A model generated the notes under the pieces. The model made no database searches. It had not been told where the DNA came from and was given only the letters and a program-made list of their open reading frames with translations. The position numbers were made by a program, and so were the translations under genes. This document shows positions 63,918 to 64,000 of a stretch of DNA of 64,000 bases, piece by piece. Positions within the stretch are counted from its first letter, which is position 1. Every line of letters starts with the position of its first letter. The stretch comes from Symbiodinium natans (Eukaryota; Sar; Dinophyceae; Suessiales; Symbiodiniaceae), in the NCBI GenBank assembly GCA_905221605.1, contig CAJNDS010002490.1, positions 999,001-1,063,000 of the forward strand, given 5' to 3'.

Positions 63918-64000
63918 GCTGCATCCAATGGCGTACACTGCCAGGATCCGCAAACCGTGAAAAAACAAAATCCTGAAGCCCTAAACCATAAAGCCCTAAA

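Noticed and set aside
1-64000. Dinoflagellate spliced-leader sequence, tRNA or rRNA genes
   Set aside because: I looked for the spliced-leader core (CCGTAGCCATTTTGGCTCAAG family) and for tRNA/rRNA signatures and saw none; no tool was run.

Overview
The window looks like nuclear DNA of a dinoflagellate, most likely of the Symbiodiniaceae/Suessiales type. Three things point there: very large numbers of interstitial plant-type telomere heptamers (CCCTAAA/TTTAGGG) and decayed variants of them; small exons whose inferred introns often start with GC instead of GT and end in AG followed by G; and remnants of IS1595/ISXO2-like transposases and Ty1/copia elements of the kind common in these genomes. 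I see no rRNA, tRNA, CRISPR array or bacterial-style operon. The species assignment is inference.

Left part, 1-7.2 kb: transposon graveyard. It holds a DDE-domain fragment of an IS1595-like transposase on the minus strand, the zinc-ribbon half of a similar transposase on the plus strand, a copia RNase H fragment, GC-rich palindromes with a GGCGTTTAAAACG core, a 42-bp tandem repeat, and telomere-type arrays at 6.7-7.25 kb.

7.5-15.65 kb: a pyrimidine-rich block with seven modest plus-strand ORFs and no recognisable homology. One ORF encodes a duplicated Trp-rich domain followed by a Cys/His tail. The block is framed by a 129-bp direct repeat 7.46 kb apart and by a 191-bp duplication at its right edge. 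This is the best candidate here for an undescribed mobile or accessory unit.

15.7-21.2 kb: degraded copia gag-pol sequence, minisatellites and mostly featureless DNA.

21.3-64 kb: an exon/intron landscape on the plus strand in which nearly every spacer carries telomere-type arrays and short foldback (MITE-like) elements. Reading by splice sites and reading frame gives chains of 20-130 nt exons. One chain rebuilds a complete PDZ domain from seven exons (34.0-38.2 kb), a second PDZ-like domain lies at 40.4-43.6 kb, and a prolyl-oligopeptidase (S9) catalytic domain is spread over exons at 59.9-62.45 kb. Reading phases agree across most junctions tested, so one giant gene (about 28-62 kb) with PDZ and S9 domains is plausible but not proven.

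The foldback elements explain part of the intron structure. One of them (54876-55021) fills an inferred GC-AG intron exactly and has a 4-bp target duplication, so it behaves as an introner. Members of another family end at inferred 3' splice sites. Several telomere-type arrays sit inside foldback elements between short direct duplications, so these arrays arrived as insertions after the elements did.
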